From JAIQFL01 sp035295745 (lineage in GTDB: Bacteria; Acidobacteriota; Terriglobia; Bryobacterales; Bryobacteraceae): DNA of 64,000 nucleotides. The position numbers and the translations under genes are program-made. The notes beneath the pieces are model-generated. The model had not been told where the DNA came from. It did not search any database and saw nothing but the letters and a program-made list of their open reading frames with translations. The stretch spans positions 168,367-232,366 of the forward strand of contig DATGIL010000021.1 in NCBI GenBank assembly GCA_035295745.1. The letters are read 5' to 3'. Shown one piece after another: positions 63,685-64,000 of the stretch (position 1 is the stretch's first letter; each line of letters opens with the position of its first letter).

Positions 63685-64000
63685 ATGAATTTGGATTTCC
63701 AAAAATCTGACGGTCTGGTAACGGCTGTCATCCAAGATCACGCCTCGGGCCGCGTCCTGATGGTGGGATACATGAACGAGGAAGCGTTCCGCCGTACCAT
63801 CGAGACGGGATACGTCACGTTTTACAGCCGTTCACGCCAAAAGCTCTGGATGAAGGGCGAGAGTTCGGGTCACCGTCTGGTGGTGAAGCAGATCTCCACT
63901 GATTGCGATCAGGACGCCGTGCTAGTGCAGGTGGAGTCTCTCGGACCGGGCGTCTGCCACGAGGGCTACGAGAGCTGCTTCTTCCGCCGCCTGGAAGATG
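63685..64000 (+). CDS. hisI: Phosphoribosyl-AMP cyclohydrolase, N-terminal part (runs off window)
   Basis: ATG 63685 opens MNLDFQKSDGLVTAVIQDHASGRVLMVGYMNEEAF, followed by TIETGYVTFYSRSRQKLWMKGESSGH, QISTDCDQDAVLVQVE and CHEGYESCFFRR up to the window edge, 105 codons with no stop. These are the PRA-CH signatures including the zinc and Mg ligand cysteines and aspartates. Third step of histidine synthesis. First gene after the attenuator. Whether a HisE domain is fused at the C-terminus cannot be seen. Confidence 0.92.
   Translation, partial: MNLDFQKSDGLVTAVIQDHASGRVLMVGYMNEEAFRRTIETGYVTFYSRSRQKLWMKGESSGHRLVVKQISTDCDQDAVLVQVESLGPGVCHEGYESCFFRRLED

Overview
The window looks like chromosomal DNA of an acidobacterium close to Bryobacteraceae/'Candidatus Solibacter'. 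Family knowledge behind this: full-length and partial ADOP-type macrolide-exporter-like permeases paired with PadR repressors, an Oar-like TonB receptor with an N-terminal carboxypeptidase-regulatory domain, several secreted CnaB-like 'carboxypeptidase regulatory' proteins, a C-terminal TIGR03437 (Solibacter) domain, and high-GC genes packed head to tail. No rRNA, tRNA, IS element, prophage or CRISPR array was seen.

Layout. 1-8.7 kb: tail of an ADOP permease, a large secreted GH54 arabinofuranosidase whose lamin-tail domain is interrupted by repeat modules, a secreted lectin-like protein, and a LytS/LytTR two-component pair. 8.9-16.5 kb (minus): TonB-dependent receptor, secreted M14 carboxypeptidase and secreted S51 cyanophycinase-like peptidase, which reads as a peptide-scavenging operon. 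16.8-19.6 kb: GAF-ANTAR regulator, ADP-ribosylglycohydrolase, Cys-rich Rrf2 regulator, PadR with a visible operator. 19.6-25.4 kb (minus): a tight run of an unknown protein, quinone oxidoreductase, sensor kinase, lipoprotein and M24 aminopeptidase. 25.4-34.2 kb: CnaB-like secreted proteins, an ECF sigma/zinc anti-sigma pair, a GT-C glycosyltransferase, a frameshifted small gene, and an inverted-repeat element. 35.3-38.2 kb: korDABC, a four-subunit 2-oxoacid:ferredoxin oxidoreductase. 38-47.6 kb: metallo-beta-lactamase-fold protein, acetyltransferase, DUF3108 protein, decayed hydrolase, ADOP permease with its PadR and palindromic operator, PilZ protein, porin, DsbA-like thiol oxidoreductase. 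47.6-50 kb: an extracytoplasmic flavin-transfer operon (FMN-binding protein, ApbE, RnfD-like membrane protein). 51.2-56.1 kb: a duplicated-repeat periplasmic protein with a strong terminator, then the most unusual locus, a two-gene operon encoding a metallophosphoesterase-STAND ATPase and a second STAND-like ATPase that carries 26 tandem GVAx tetrapeptides in a membrane segment. 56.1-63.5 kb: hydrolase, DinB protein, RNB ribonuclease, secreted clan-A glycoside hydrolase with TIGR03437, D-serine dehydratase-like PLP enzyme, SCO1 protein.

The window ends in the start of a histidine operon: a leader peptide with six consecutive His codons, an intrinsic terminator, and hisI running off the edge. 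None of the leader, attenuator or partial hisI is visible in a simple closed-ORF scan.

The two terminal glycosidases, the peptidase operon and the CnaB-like secreted proteins fit a soil heterotroph feeding on plant polysaccharide and polypeptides. The paired ATPase locus is the best candidate for an undescribed system (conflict, signalling or stress).
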